From CAZSXU01 sp964610505 (GTDB lineage: Bacteria > Arandabacterota > Arandabacteria > JAGLYR01): DNA of 64,000 bases. The position numbers and the translations under genes are program-made. Numbering within the stretch: the stretch's first letter is position 1; each line of letters begins with the position of its first letter. Location: assembly GCA_964610505.1 (NCBI GenBank), contig CAZSXU010000010.1, positions 1 through 64,000 on the forward strand, given 5' to 3'. This document shows, in pieces, positions 35,530-44,036 of this stretch. The notes beneath the pieces are model-generated. The model saw only the letters and a list, made by a program, of their open reading frames with translations. It searched no databases and was not told the origin of the DNA.

Positions 35530-38349
35530 GTGGAGAAGGCCATCCACGTCGTTGGGGCCCGAGAGAACAACCTCAAGGGAATCGATCTCGATTTTGCGCA
35601 TGGAAAGATTCACGTTCTTTCGGGTGTCAGCGGTTCGGGGAAATCATCGCTTGCCGTGGATACTCTTTTTGCCGAGGGGCAGCGCCGGTACATCGAGTCC
35701 CTCTCTACGTATGCCCGGCAATTCCTCGAGCGGATGAAGCGCGCCGAGGTCGACAAGATCGAGGGACTTCCCCCTGCCGTCCTGATTGAACGCGCAAACC
35801 CTGTAGCGTCGTCACGGTCCACGGTTGGGACGGCGACGGAAATCTACGACTACCTCAGACTGCTCTTCGCCCGCGTAGGCCGCGTCTTCTGCCCGTCCTG
35901 TGATCGGGAGGTGTCGCTGCAAACGGTTGAGCGGGTGGCCGACTGGGCTCTGACCCGGCGGCAGGGGACACGAATGATGATCCTCTTTCCCGCGGAGGTC
36001 GGGGGGGCCCGGGACGACAGTCTTGCCAAATGGAGGATGGCGGGGTTCTCTCGCGCGTTTGCGGACGGTGATCCCGGAACAGGAACCTCGGGCGGGCGGC
36101 CGCAAGAGGCTATCGCCGATTTCTCCCGCAACGCTTTGCCCGACGGATGGTTCGGGAAACCCTTCTGGATCGTGGTGGACCGGCTGACGGTCGATCCCGA
36201 GAGCCGATCTCGACTAAGCGACTCGGTCGAAACGGCGTTCCGGGAAGGGGGCGACCAGGTGGGCGTGTGGATTGAGGGACAAGGCGTCCGCCGCTTCACG
36301 CGAGAGTACGCGTGCCCCGGATGTGGAGTCCGGTACGAGAAACCGTCTCCGGTGTTGTTCTCCTTCAACAGTCCACGGGGAGCCTGTCCCCAATGCCATG
36401 GGTTTGGGAACCAACTTCGCTTCCTTCCCGAACTCATCGTTCCGGACGCAACGAAAACGCTCAGGGAGGGGGCCATCGATCCCTGGTTCCGTTCCACGTA
36501 TCGATACATGCAGCGGCGCGTCGTTGAACTGGCCCCCGAGTTGGATCTTCCCCTGGACGTTCCCTTCGAAGACCTCTCGACCGAACAGCAGAACGCCGTT
36601 CTCTACGGGAAGGGACGCTTCCGAGGTGCGGTTCCTTTTCTCGAGAGGCTCTACAAGAAACGCTACAAGATGCACATCCGTTTCTTCCTCAAGCGGTATC
36701 TTCGGCCGGTCACGTGCGACGCGTGCGGCGGCAACCGGCTGCGCCCCGAGGCGATGGCGGTACGGATCGGGAGACGCAACATCGCCGAACTCACCCGCCT
36801 CCCGGTCTCGTCGTCTCTTGAATTCCTGAGGTCTGTTTCCTTGTCGCCCGGAGAAAAGGAGATCGCACGCCGCCTGATTGCAGAGATCGAGGGGCGGCTC
36901 GACTGTCTCGTACAAATCGGTTTGGGGTACCTGACCCTTGACCGCATCACGAAGACGCTCTCCGGGGGCGAGGCGCAGCGAATTACGCTGGCCGCTTCCC
37001 TGGGGTCGAACCTCGTCGGTACGCTGTACATTCTGGATGAGCCGACTGTCGGCCTTCACCCGCGCGACGGCGCGCGCCTCATCGAAATTCTGAAGCGGCT
37101 CAGGGACCTCGGAAACACACTCGTCGTCGTGGAGCATGACCGGGAGGTGCTCACGGCGGGAGATGTTCTCTACGACATGGGCCCCAAGTCGGGAGAACAG
37201 GGCGGGCGGGTCGTTTGCCAGGGTCCTCCCGACGTGGTGGCCAAGGAGGGAGATTCCGTCACGGCCCGGTATCTCCGGGACGATCTGCAGATCTCGATCC
37301 CGGGAAAGAGACGCGCTCCGAGCGGCCGATGGCTGGAGATTCTGGGTGCTCAAGAGCACAACCTCAAGAACATCGACGTGTCGATTCCTCTCGGCCTTCT
37401 GGTCGCCGTGACGGGCGTTTCGGGTTCCGGCAAGAGCACGCTGGTCTATGACACACTGTACCGTGGACTCAGGAACCTGCTGAACGGAGCGGGAGAGGAG
37501 GCCGGACGGCATCGCGAGATTCGGGGCGCCGAGCAGATCCAGGAAGTCATCGTCATCGATCAGAGTCCCATCGGTAAGTCTCCGCGGTCCAATCCCGCAA
37601 CGTACGTCAAGGCCTTTGATCCGATTCGCGAGGTCTTCGCCGGCACGACGGTGGCCCGGCTTCGGGGGCAGACGGCAAAGGATTTCTCATTCAATGTTCC
37701 GGGGGGACGGTGCGAGGTGTGCAAGGGTGAGGGCGCGGTGAGGGTGGAAATGCACTTCCTGGCGGATGTCTTCGTTCCCTGCGAAAGCTGCGAGGGGCGT
37801 CGCTTCAAGAAGGAGACGCTGGACACCACGGTTCGCGGAAAGAACATCTGGGACGTGCTTAATCTCACTGTGGACGAGACCTACGTTTTCTTCTCCAAGT
37901 TTCCCCGGGTGGGAGCCAGATTGAGACTTCTGAGGCAGGTGGGGCTCGGATATCTGCGGCTTGGCCAGCCGGCGAATAAGCTGTCGGGGGGAGAGGCACA
38001 GCGGCTCAAGATTGCCAGGGAGCTGGGCCGGGCGCGACGGAAGAACGCGCTGTATCTGCTCGATGAGCCGACGACCGGCCTTCACCCGTACGACGTCAAC
38101 ATCCTCGTTCAGGTGTTGAGAAACCTGGTGGAGGAAGGGAATACGGTCGTCGTAATCGAACACAATCTCGATCTTGTAAGAGCCGCCGACTACTGCATCG
38201 ATCTGGGGCCCGAGGGGGGGGATGCGGGGGGACGAGTCGTCGCCTGCGGGACCCCGGACCAGATTGCCGGAGTGGCAGAATCCCACACGGGGCGCTGGCT
38301 GGCCTGCGATTCCCGCGGGGTAGCGGCCGTGGGAAACGAAAGGGGTTGA
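35530..38349 (+). CDS. uvrA: excinuclease ABC subunit UvrA
   Basis: A 939-residue DNA-damage sensor of nucleotide excision repair. Two ABC ATPase modules: Walker A GVSGSGKSS (about 32) and GVSGSGKST (about 630); signatures LSGGEAQRI and LSGGEAQRL; Walker B LYILDEPTVGLHPRD and LYLLDEPTTGLHPYD. Zinc-binding modules are intact (CPGCG ... CPQCHG near 261-285; CEVCKG ... CESCEG near 728-757). The region for UvrB binding (about 120-240) is present, so this is full-length UvrA rather than the shorter UvrA2. The GTG start at 35530 is 84 bp after a consensus promoter. Confidence 0.96.
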   Translation: MEKAIHVVGARENNLKGIDLDFAHGKIHVLSGVSGSGKSSLAVDTLFAEGQRRYIESLSTYARQFLERMKRAEVDKIEGLPPAVLIERANPVASSRSTVGTATEIYDYLRLLFARVGRVFCPSCDREVSLQTVERVADWALTRRQGTRMMILFPAEVGGARDDSLAKWRMAGFSRAFADGDPGTGTSGGRPQEAIADFSRNALPDGWFGKPFWIVVDRLTVDPESRSRLSDSVETAFREGGDQVGVWIEGQGVRRFTREYACPGCGVRYEKPSPVLFSFNSPRGACPQCHGFGNQLRFLPELIVPDATKTLREGAIDPWFRSTYRYMQRRVVELAPELDLPLDVPFEDLSTEQQNAVLYGKGRFRGAVPFLERLYKKRYKMHIRFFLKRYLRPVTCDACGGNRLRPEAMAVRIGRRNIAELTRLPVSSSLEFLRSVSLSPGEKEIARRLIAEIEGRLDCLVQIGLGYLTLDRITKTLSGGEAQRITLAASLGSNLVGTLYILDEPTVGLHPRDGARLIEILKRLRDLGNTLVVVEHDREVLTAGDVLYDMGPKSGEQGGRVVCQGPPDVVAKEGDSVTARYLRDDLQISIPGKRRAPSGRWLEILGAQEHNLKNIDVSIPLGLLVAVTGVSGSGKSTLVYDTLYRGLRNLLNGAGEEAGRHREIRGAEQIQEVIVIDQSPIGKSPRSNPATYVKAFDPIREVFAGTTVARLRGQTAKDFSFNVPGGRCEVCKGEGAVRVEMHFLADVFVPCESCEGRRFKKETLDTTVRGKNIWDVLNLTVDETYVFFSKFPRVGARLRLLRQVGLGYLRLGQPANKLSGGEAQRLKIARELGRARRKNALYLLDEPTTGLHPYDVNILVQVLRNLVEEGNTVVVIEHNLDLVRAADYCIDLGPEGGDAGGRVVACGTPDQIAGVAESHTGRWLACDSRGVAAVGNERG

Positions 38350-38373
38350 CAGCTGCAATCGCCTTGATATAGT
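38346..38373 (+). promoter_or_regulatory. promoter overlapping the uvrA stop codon
   Basis: TTGACA at 38346-38351 contains the TGA stop of uvrA; 16 bp further is TATAGT at 38368-38373. It drives the lipoprotein gene. Confidence 0.7.
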
Positions 38374-38428
38374 GTGCCTGGACCGGTACGTAACGATGAT
38401 GACGACTCAGACTTGGAGGAAGAAAACC

Positions 38429-39220
38429 ATGATTCGAGCCCTTCGCATCGGATCGATCGTGGCGGTGCTGGGGATTTCCTTGATAGCGGGTTGTCAGCTG
38501 GGTGACCGTGTGGAATCGCCGAACCTCCCGCCGAACACGTTTATCGAGGAGGGATATCCTGAGGACGGCCAGACCTGGTTGAGCGACGCTGTCTCCTTTC
38601 GATTCTTCGGAGCGGACCCCGACAACGAAGTCGTTGCTTTCTACACGCGTCTGGAGGCGGCTCTGATCGACACGCTCGCCGGGGGCGTGGTCGATACGCT
38701 GTGGCCCGGAGATGAAGGATACTTCGATCCTACGCCGGATACGGCGGCCACGTATGTCGAATGGAACCGGACCGAGAACCTGAACATGGGTTATCAAGGA
38801 CTCGTGGATGCCTTCTACCGATTCGCCGTGAAGGCGGTTGATGAAGCCGACGGGGAGGATCCGTCGCCGGCACTGCGCCATTTCCTCATACTCGCCGCCA
38901 CGTGGCCCGAGATTGTGATTGACCGCTGCCCGCCGCCCCGCAATGCCAGCCCGCACGAGTACTTCGAGTATCACGGGGAACTGGGTAGCTTGGAGCCCTA
39001 TGAGTTCTTGTACTCGTGGATGCTCACGGGAACTCACGACGAGGATCCGCTCTACCACACATGGACGGATTTCCAACAGGGTGTGAACACGGTGGCGTAC
39101 TCCGGATTCCAGCCCGGTCTCACCTACATCTGGCGCGTGAAGTGCGCCATTCAACGCGCGGGGGTACAGATCGAGAGCAGAGGCTTTGAGGAGTGCACGT
39201 TCACGATTCGCCAGAACTAG
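38429..39220 (+). CDS. lipoprotein with fibronectin-like domains
   Basis: A 263-residue protein. The ATG at 38429 has GGAGGAAG upstream; residues 1-20 are a signal with lipobox LIAGC. The mature part shows two beta-sandwich-like units: SPNLPPNTFIEEGYPEDGQTWLSDAVSFRFFGADPDNEV (start) and a second near PYEFLYSWMLTG ... FQPGLTYIWRVKC, the pattern of fibronectin type III or Ig-like modules that describe differences between values. The surface-bound role is unknown. It has its own promoter and is followed by a terminator. Confidence 0.75.
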   Translation: MIRALRIGSIVAVLGISLIAGCQLGDRVESPNLPPNTFIEEGYPEDGQTWLSDAVSFRFFGADPDNEVVAFYTRLEAALIDTLAGGVVDTLWPGDEGYFDPTPDTAATYVEWNRTENLNMGYQGLVDAFYRFAVKAVDEADGEDPSPALRHFLILAATWPEIVIDRCPPPRNASPHEYFEYHGELGSLEPYEFLYSWMLTGTHDEDPLYHTWTDFQQGVNTVAYSGFQPGLTYIWRVKCAIQRAGVQIESRGFEECTFTIRQN

Positions 39221-39260
39221 CGGGTGTTCAGTGCATGCTCTGATGCCGTGAAGACTCGGC

Positions 39261-39294
39261 AACTCCCCTCCCGGTTGTTCGGGTGGGGAGTTTT
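39261..39294 (+). terminator. intrinsic terminator after the lipoprotein gene
   Basis: AACTCCCC (39261-39268) pairs with GGGGAGTT (39285-39292), an inner CCCG/CGGG pair tightens the loop, and the stem runs into TTTT. Confidence 0.7.
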
Positions 39295-39340
39295 GCTTAT
39301 GGGGCGCCGAGGGAATTGCGGTCGACGGACGAATCGCGTC

Positions 39341-39949
39341 ATGAGCCGAAGGGCGTCGCGGGGGCGGAGAATCCTGTGGTTGAGCCTGGCCGTCTCGCTG
39401 GGCATCCATCTCGTTGCGGCTCGGATGGGGCTCATGCCCTCGGTCCTCTCCATCTTCGGAGAGGTGGGTCGGAGGGAACCGGTGCCGAACTCGGAGGGGA
39501 TGCAGGTTCTTCCCCTGGCCTCGCCGCGGCCGCCGGCCGCGAGTCCCGAGCTGCCTCCCGAGCTCGTCCCGGACGCCACCGGGGAACGGATGCTGGAGGA
39601 GCCGAGCCTGGCGGCGCCGGATCTCGATCCCGGCCCCGGTGAGGGACCGATCGTCGAAGCGGGCGGCGGCGCATTCTCTCGGGCGCCCGTTCCGCTGACG
39701 GTGCCGTGGCTCCGGTATCCGCCCGACGCCATCGAGGATCGCGTTTCCGGTGTCGTTGTCCTTCGTGTTCGCGTCGGGACGGACGGGCGGGTGGAAGACG
39801 TGACGGTCATCAAGGGGCTCCGGCCTGATTGTGACGGCGCTGCGGTGGATGCCGCCAAGCGACTTATCTTTGAGCCAGCCCGGGAAGCGGGAAGGAGCGT
39901 GGCGGCCTGGACCGAGGTCGAGATCGAGTTTGATTTGGGGAAGTCGTAG
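39341..39949 (+). CDS. TonB-like energy transducer
   Basis: A 202-residue protein with a basic N-terminus, one transmembrane helix (ILWLSLAVSLGIHLVAA), a Pro/Glu-rich linker (about 45-110) and a TonB C-terminal domain (about 115-200: VSGVVVLRVRVGTDGRVEDV ... AAVDAAKRLIFEPA). It would span the periplasm and pass proton-motive energy to outer-membrane receptors. No ExbB/ExbD lies next to it; a second TonB is in the exb operon at 57013. An earlier in-frame ATG at 39299 is possible, but the upstream terminator leaves little room for a ribosome-binding site; the start is uncertain. Confidence 0.75.
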   Translation: MSRRASRGRRILWLSLAVSLGIHLVAARMGLMPSVLSIFGEVGRREPVPNSEGMQVLPLASPRPPAASPELPPELVPDATGERMLEEPSLAAPDLDPGPGEGPIVEAGGGAFSRAPVPLTVPWLRYPPDAIEDRVSGVVVLRVRVGTDGRVEDVTVIKGLRPDCDGAAVDAAKRLIFEPAREAGRSVAAWTEVEIEFDLGKS

Positions 39950-39960
39950 GGCCGGACGAA

Positions 39961-40830
39961 GTGTTGGACACCCAGAAACCGAGGACGCCACCCGTCGAAA
40001 GAGACCGATCGAGGCTGCCGACGGCCAAGCATGCGTTGGTGCTGGTGCTGGTGAGTCTTCTGCTGGGGGCCACCGCCGGCACGGCGTTTCAGCTGGCGGA
40101 TCTGCTGAAGGGGATCCTGGCGACGGAGGTCGTGTGCCTCCTTGCACCTCTCGCAATCGTCCTGCTCTCGGGACGGTTTTCTTTCGCCGCGACACTCCGG
40201 TTGCGCTGGCCCGGCTGGCGGGCGATGGCATGGGCGATTCCGCTGGCCCCGGCGGCCTCGATTCTGGCGGGAGAGCTGTTCTGGCTTCAGAGTCTCGTGG
40301 TTCCGGTGCCCGACTGGTATCTATCCATGATGGAAAGCCTGGCGGCCGCCGGGCGCGGTTCGAGCCTCTGGTTAGGTATCCTGGCCCTCTCGGTGTTTCC
40401 GGCGCTTGCCGAGGAAGCAGTGTTCCGAGGATTCGTGCTCTCGGGGCTCGGAACGCGGTTTGGGGTCTGGGCAACCGTGTGGTTGACGGCCCTACTCTTC
40501 GCACTGATCCACGTTGACCCGTATCGCTTCCTGGCGGTGTTTCTGTTGGGGGGAATCTTGGGATTCATGGTTGTCTCTGTGGAGAGTCTCTATCCCGCCC
40601 TCGCAGTTCACGCCCTCAATAATGTGTTTGTGTTGCTGCCTCCCGAGTGGGCCCGCGTTGCAGGAATGGAGTGGCTGGACGGCAATCGGAATGTGCCGGC
40701 GGCCTGGCTCGTGGGGAGCGTAGCCGTGTTGTTTCTCGCGTGCTTCTTCTTGAAGAGGGAGGGGGCCTTCGGAAAGCGGCGGCAGGTGTTGCCGGAGATG
40801 TCCACAGGGCCGGAGGATCGAGTCGAATGA
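39961..40830 (+). CDS. CPBP-family intramembrane metalloprotease
   Basis: A 289-residue membrane protein with about eight helices. It has the ABI/CPBP signature: EEAVFRG near residue 150, HVDPYRF and HALNN in later helices, which supply the metal ligands of this Rce1-like glutamic/metal protease fold. Some members cleave membrane peptides; others only bind. The GTG start follows the TonB-like stop by 11 bp, and the stop overlaps the next ATG by 4 bp, so tonB-like, cpbp and the ligase gene form an operon. Substrate unknown. Confidence 0.85.
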   Translation: MLDTQKPRTPPVERDRSRLPTAKHALVLVLVSLLLGATAGTAFQLADLLKGILATEVVCLLAPLAIVLLSGRFSFAATLRLRWPGWRAMAWAIPLAPAASILAGELFWLQSLVVPVPDWYLSMMESLAAAGRGSSLWLGILALSVFPALAEEAVFRGFVLSGLGTRFGVWATVWLTALLFALIHVDPYRFLAVFLLGGILGFMVVSVESLYPALAVHALNNVFVLLPPEWARVAGMEWLDGNRNVPAAWLVGSVAVLFLACFFLKREGAFGKRRQVLPEMSTGPEDRVE

Positions 40831-41711
40831 CGTGGCGATTTCTGGATACGGGATCCCACGACGGGCCGTTCAACATGGCGGTTGATGAGGCGCTCGTCGA
40901 CGCGTGTCGCGTGGGTAACTCCCCGCCCGTCTTTCGTGTGTATCGTTGGGAGCCGTGGACGCTCTCGCTGGGTCGCATGGAAGACGCCGAGCGGCGGGTG
41001 GATCTGGCGGCGTGCCGAACGGACGGCGTTCCGATCGTTCGGCGTCCCACAGGCGGACGGGCCGTCCTCCACGCGGACGAGTTGACCTACAGCGTGATCG
41101 CCCGTCCCGGGGACGTTCCCGTTCCGGCAACGGTGGGCTCTCTGTATCGGTTCGTAGCGGACGTTCTCGTGGCGGCGCTGAGATCCGTAGGAATCCCTGC
41201 GACGATCTGGCCGCCGCAAAGCGACGGTGGGCGGGTGCGGCGGGTCAAGTCGAGCGGGGGGGCAGGCGGGGAGACCCTTCGGAGAAGTCCGTGCTTCGCC
41301 ACGGTAAGCCAGTATGAGATCTGCGTCGACGGCAAGAAACTCGTGGGTTCGGCTCAACGAATCTGGTCCGATGCGATGCTCCAACACGGATCCATCCTCC
41401 TGGGCCCCGCGCATTGCCGTATCGAGGCGTACCTGCGGGGAACCGCCCTCACATCCGGTACACTGGCAATGCGCACCACATCGATCTCCGAGGTGTTGGG
41501 AGAGAGAATCGAACCACACGTGCTCGCCCGATCCCTGCGGGATGCCGCAAGCCATATCTGGAAGACCCCGGTGGAAGAGAAAGCGCTGACCCGCCGAGAG
41601 CTGGAGGCGGTGCGGAATCTGGTCGACGCCAAATATGGGATCGATGCTTGGACCCTGCAGAAGGGTTCTCCGGAGATGAAGACGGATGCGTCCGGCGCTC
41701 ATGGACATTGA
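40827..41711 (+). CDS. lipoate-protein ligase A/LipM-family acyltransferase
   Basis: A 294-residue BPL/LplA-fold enzyme. FNMAVDEAL starts the domain; RRPTGGRAVLH (about 72-82) is the nucleotide- or acyl-binding motif; DGKKLVGSAQ (about 166-175) holds the Lys that contacts the acyl group. Members attach lipoate or octanoate to E2 and GcvH proteins. The family includes ligases (LplA) and octanoyltransferases (LipM); the short C-terminus does not settle which. The ATG overlaps the previous stop (ATGA) with GGAGGA upstream. Its 3' end overlaps the first Opp-type ATPase by 26 bp, which suggests one transcript. Confidence 0.85.
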   Translation: MTWRFLDTGSHDGPFNMAVDEALVDACRVGNSPPVFRVYRWEPWTLSLGRMEDAERRVDLAACRTDGVPIVRRPTGGRAVLHADELTYSVIARPGDVPVPATVGSLYRFVADVLVAALRSVGIPATIWPPQSDGGRVRRVKSSGGAGGETLRRSPCFATVSQYEICVDGKKLVGSAQRIWSDAMLQHGSILLGPAHCRIEAYLRGTALTSGTLAMRTTSISEVLGERIEPHVLARSLRDAASHIWKTPVEEKALTRRELEAVRNLVDAKYGIDAWTLQKGSPEMKTDASGAHGH

Positions 41712-42675
41712 GAATCTAACGGTCGAATTCCTCACCGCCCGCGGAGCGCTGAGGGCCGTGGACCAGCTTTCCCTGGAGATCGGGGCCGGCGAAAGTGTGG
41801 GGCTCGTGGGGGAATCCGGATGTGGGAAGACGGCCACGGCACTGTCCATCCTGCAGCTGCTACCTCGACCGGGAAGGGTGGCGTCCGGGGAAATTCGATT
41901 CCTGGGGAAGGATTTGCTCGGGCTCGGCGAGTCGGAAATGCGCGGGATTCGAGGACGGCAAATTGCCATGGTGTTCCAGGAGCCGATGCGATCGATGAAT
42001 CCCGTGGAGCGCTGTGGCGAGCAGGTCGCCGAGACGCTGAACATCCATCTCCACTTCGGTTCCCACGAATCTCGTTCCCGTGTCCTTGCCCTATTCGGGC
42101 AGGTCGGTCTATCGGACCCCGCCGAAGTGTACGAGGCGTATCCGCACCAGCTCTCGGGCGGGATGCGGCAGCGGGTGATGATCGCGATGGCGCTGGCCTG
42201 CGATCCGCCGTTGCTCCTGGCCGATGAACCGACGACGGCCCTCGATGTGACCATTCAGGCGCAGATCGTGGCGCTCCTGACCCGCTTGAAACGGACTCGG
42301 GGGCTGGCCGTCCTGTTCATCTCCCACAACCTGGCCCTCGTCTCCGGAGCCTGCGAGCGAGTCGCCGTCATGTACGCGGGCCGGCTCGTTGAGGTGGCCC
42401 ACACGGACGTTCTCTTCGAGAAAGCCCTTCACCCGTACACGCGCGCTCTCATCGCGAGCCTGCCGCACATCGACGGGCCCGTGACGCCGGCGATTCCGAT
42501 CCCGGGTGAAGTGCCGCATCTGGCGAGTCTGCCTCCGGGGTGCCGGTTCAGCGACCGGTGTTCCCGAGTTCGGCCCGAATGCCGTCTAGAAGATCCTCCC
42601 CTTGTGACGCTGGATGACGGGCACTGTGTTGCGTGCTGGTGCACGGGTGGAGGGAGGAGGGAGAACACTTCGTGA
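41686..42675 (+). CDS. peptide/nickel ABC transporter ATP-binding protein, OppD/DppD type
   Basis: A 329-residue ATPase: Walker A GESGCGKTA (about 42-50), signature LSGGMRQR (about 155), Walker B LLLADEPTTALD, switch His in FISHNLALV. The C-terminal oligopeptide-transporter region (LPPGCRFSDRCSRVRPEC) has the Cys cluster that marks OppD/DppD. It should pair with the following OppF-type protein and energise import through two permeases and a binding protein. None of these is in the window, so the pair is either split from its permeases or works with another set. Confidence 0.9.
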   Translation: MRPALMDIENLTVEFLTARGALRAVDQLSLEIGAGESVGLVGESGCGKTATALSILQLLPRPGRVASGEIRFLGKDLLGLGESEMRGIRGRQIAMVFQEPMRSMNPVERCGEQVAETLNIHLHFGSHESRSRVLALFGQVGLSDPAEVYEAYPHQLSGGMRQRVMIAMALACDPPLLLADEPTTALDVTIQAQIVALLTRLKRTRGLAVLFISHNLALVSGACERVAVMYAGRLVEVAHTDVLFEKALHPYTRALIASLPHIDGPVTPAIPIPGEVPHLASLPPGCRFSDRCSRVRPECRLEDPPLVTLDDGHCVACWCTGGGRRENTS

Positions 42676-43649
42676 AGGCGGCACGCGGTATGGTTACGCT
42701 GGATCGCGTATCGAGGGTGTTTGAGTCGCGCAGGGGACTCTTTGGTTCGGTGCGAAGGGTGTGGGCGGTGAAGAGCGTCTCGCTCGGCGTTGGCAGGGCG
42801 GAGGCTCTCGGTCTGGTGGGAGAATCGGGTTCGGGCAAGACGACGCTCGCCCGCCTGATGACCGGACTCCTGGAACCGACCTCGGGAAAAGTTCTGGTGC
42901 AGGGGGCGGATCTGGCGCTCACGTCGGGATCGACGATCCGAAGACTGAGACGATCTGTTCAGATGATCTTCCAGGATCCGGTGAGCGCTCTGGATCCGCG
43001 GCAGACCGTCTTCGAAGCACTCGCGGAGGTCGTAACCATCGGGGGGGAGAAAGGTCGCCGGAATATCCGCGAGCGTATTGAGTCCACCCTGAGCATGGTG
43101 GAACTCCGGCCGGAGGACTCGAGCCGATATCCCCACGAGTTGAGCGGGGGACAGTGCCAGAGAGTCGGCATCGCGCGGGCCCTCATCTCGTCTCCGGCCG
43201 TGCTCATTGCCGACGAGCCGGTCGCTCATCTGGACGTTTCCACGCAGGCTGCGATTGTGTCCCTGCTGGCCCGTCTCCGCTCCCGACTGGGGTTGACCGT
43301 CGTTCTGATCGCGCACGATCTGAGCATGGTTCGGCAGGCTGTCGATCGAGTCGCCGTCATCCTCAACGGCCGGATCGTCGAGGCGGCCCCCGTCGGAGAG
43401 ATGTTCTCTCGTCCCCTCCATCCTTACACGCAAGCACTTCTGGAAGCGGTCCCGAGACCCGGGCGTCCCCCTCGGGGGGGCGCCGAGGGGGATCCAGGGG
43501 GGTGGTCTTCTGGCTCGGGCGACGCCGCGTGTCCTTATGTCCGAAGGTGTCCCGGGCGGCGCGAGGGGTGCGAGAGCGGACCCGTGGATCTGACACCGGC
43601 AGGCGGCCCAACTCATTGGGTCCGATGTCCCTATGTCCGGCCCGAATGA
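42672..43649 (+). CDS. peptide/nickel ABC transporter ATP-binding protein, OppF/DppF type
   Basis: A 325-residue ATPase partner of the preceding gene. The GTG at 42672 overlaps the OppD-type stop by 4 bp (GTGA) with a GGGAGGAGGGAG run upstream. Walker A is GESGSGKTT (about 50-58), signature LSGGQCQRVG, Walker B VLIADEPVAHLD, switch His in IAHDLSMV. The C-terminal tail is rich in Gly, Arg and Cys (CPYVRRCPGRREGCESG), again of the Opp type. The final 60 residues look partly low-complexity. Cytoplasmic; acts only with membrane partners. Confidence 0.88.
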   Translation: MKAARGMVTLDRVSRVFESRRGLFGSVRRVWAVKSVSLGVGRAEALGLVGESGSGKTTLARLMTGLLEPTSGKVLVQGADLALTSGSTIRRLRRSVQMIFQDPVSALDPRQTVFEALAEVVTIGGEKGRRNIRERIESTLSMVELRPEDSSRYPHELSGGQCQRVGIARALISSPAVLIADEPVAHLDVSTQAAIVSLLARLRSRLGLTVVLIAHDLSMVRQAVDRVAVILNGRIVEAAPVGEMFSRPLHPYTQALLEAVPRPGRPPRGGAEGDPGGWSSGSGDAACPYVRRCPGRREGCESGPVDLTPAGGPTHWVRCPYVRPE

Positions 43650-44036
43650 AACACAACCTTCACCGGAAAAGGATCCGTTCGTGGGTCAGCCGCCTTTCGG
43701 TCCGATCTTCGGGTTTCTTTGCGTGTTTTGGCGGCTTGCAAAGTGGCGGAGGGCATCACGGAACGGCAAGGAAAACCTTCAGCTAGCTCTTGACACATCC
43801 GATTCTAAACGTATAGTGTGGTTGGCCCAAGCGCTTGGACTGGAAGAGGTCCGGTCCGGCGCTAGGGTTCTGGAAAATACAACAGATGGCCCCTCGGGCT
43901 CCGCTCGTTTGCTGAGCTGAACCCGGCGCTTAACCCTTGTGGCCCGCGTCTTATCGACGCGTGTGCACGCCCCTGTGGTTCTTGTCTTTGGATCCGCGCG
44001 GTCGTGAAGGCGACCTGCCGCAGGGAGGTGAGCGTC
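43650..44036 (+). other. receptor leader region with promoter and hairpins
   Basis: About 390 bp without a gene. It holds the promoter at 43790-43817 and a long leader (about 210 nt) with several small hairpins, for example CGCGTC/GACGCG at 43945-43961. I looked for a cobalamin riboswitch and did not find its conserved boxes. Confidence 0.5.
43790..43817 (+). promoter_or_regulatory. promoter of the first TonB-dependent receptor
   Basis: TTGACA at 43790-43795, 16 bp, TATAGT at 43812-43817. Confidence 0.7.
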
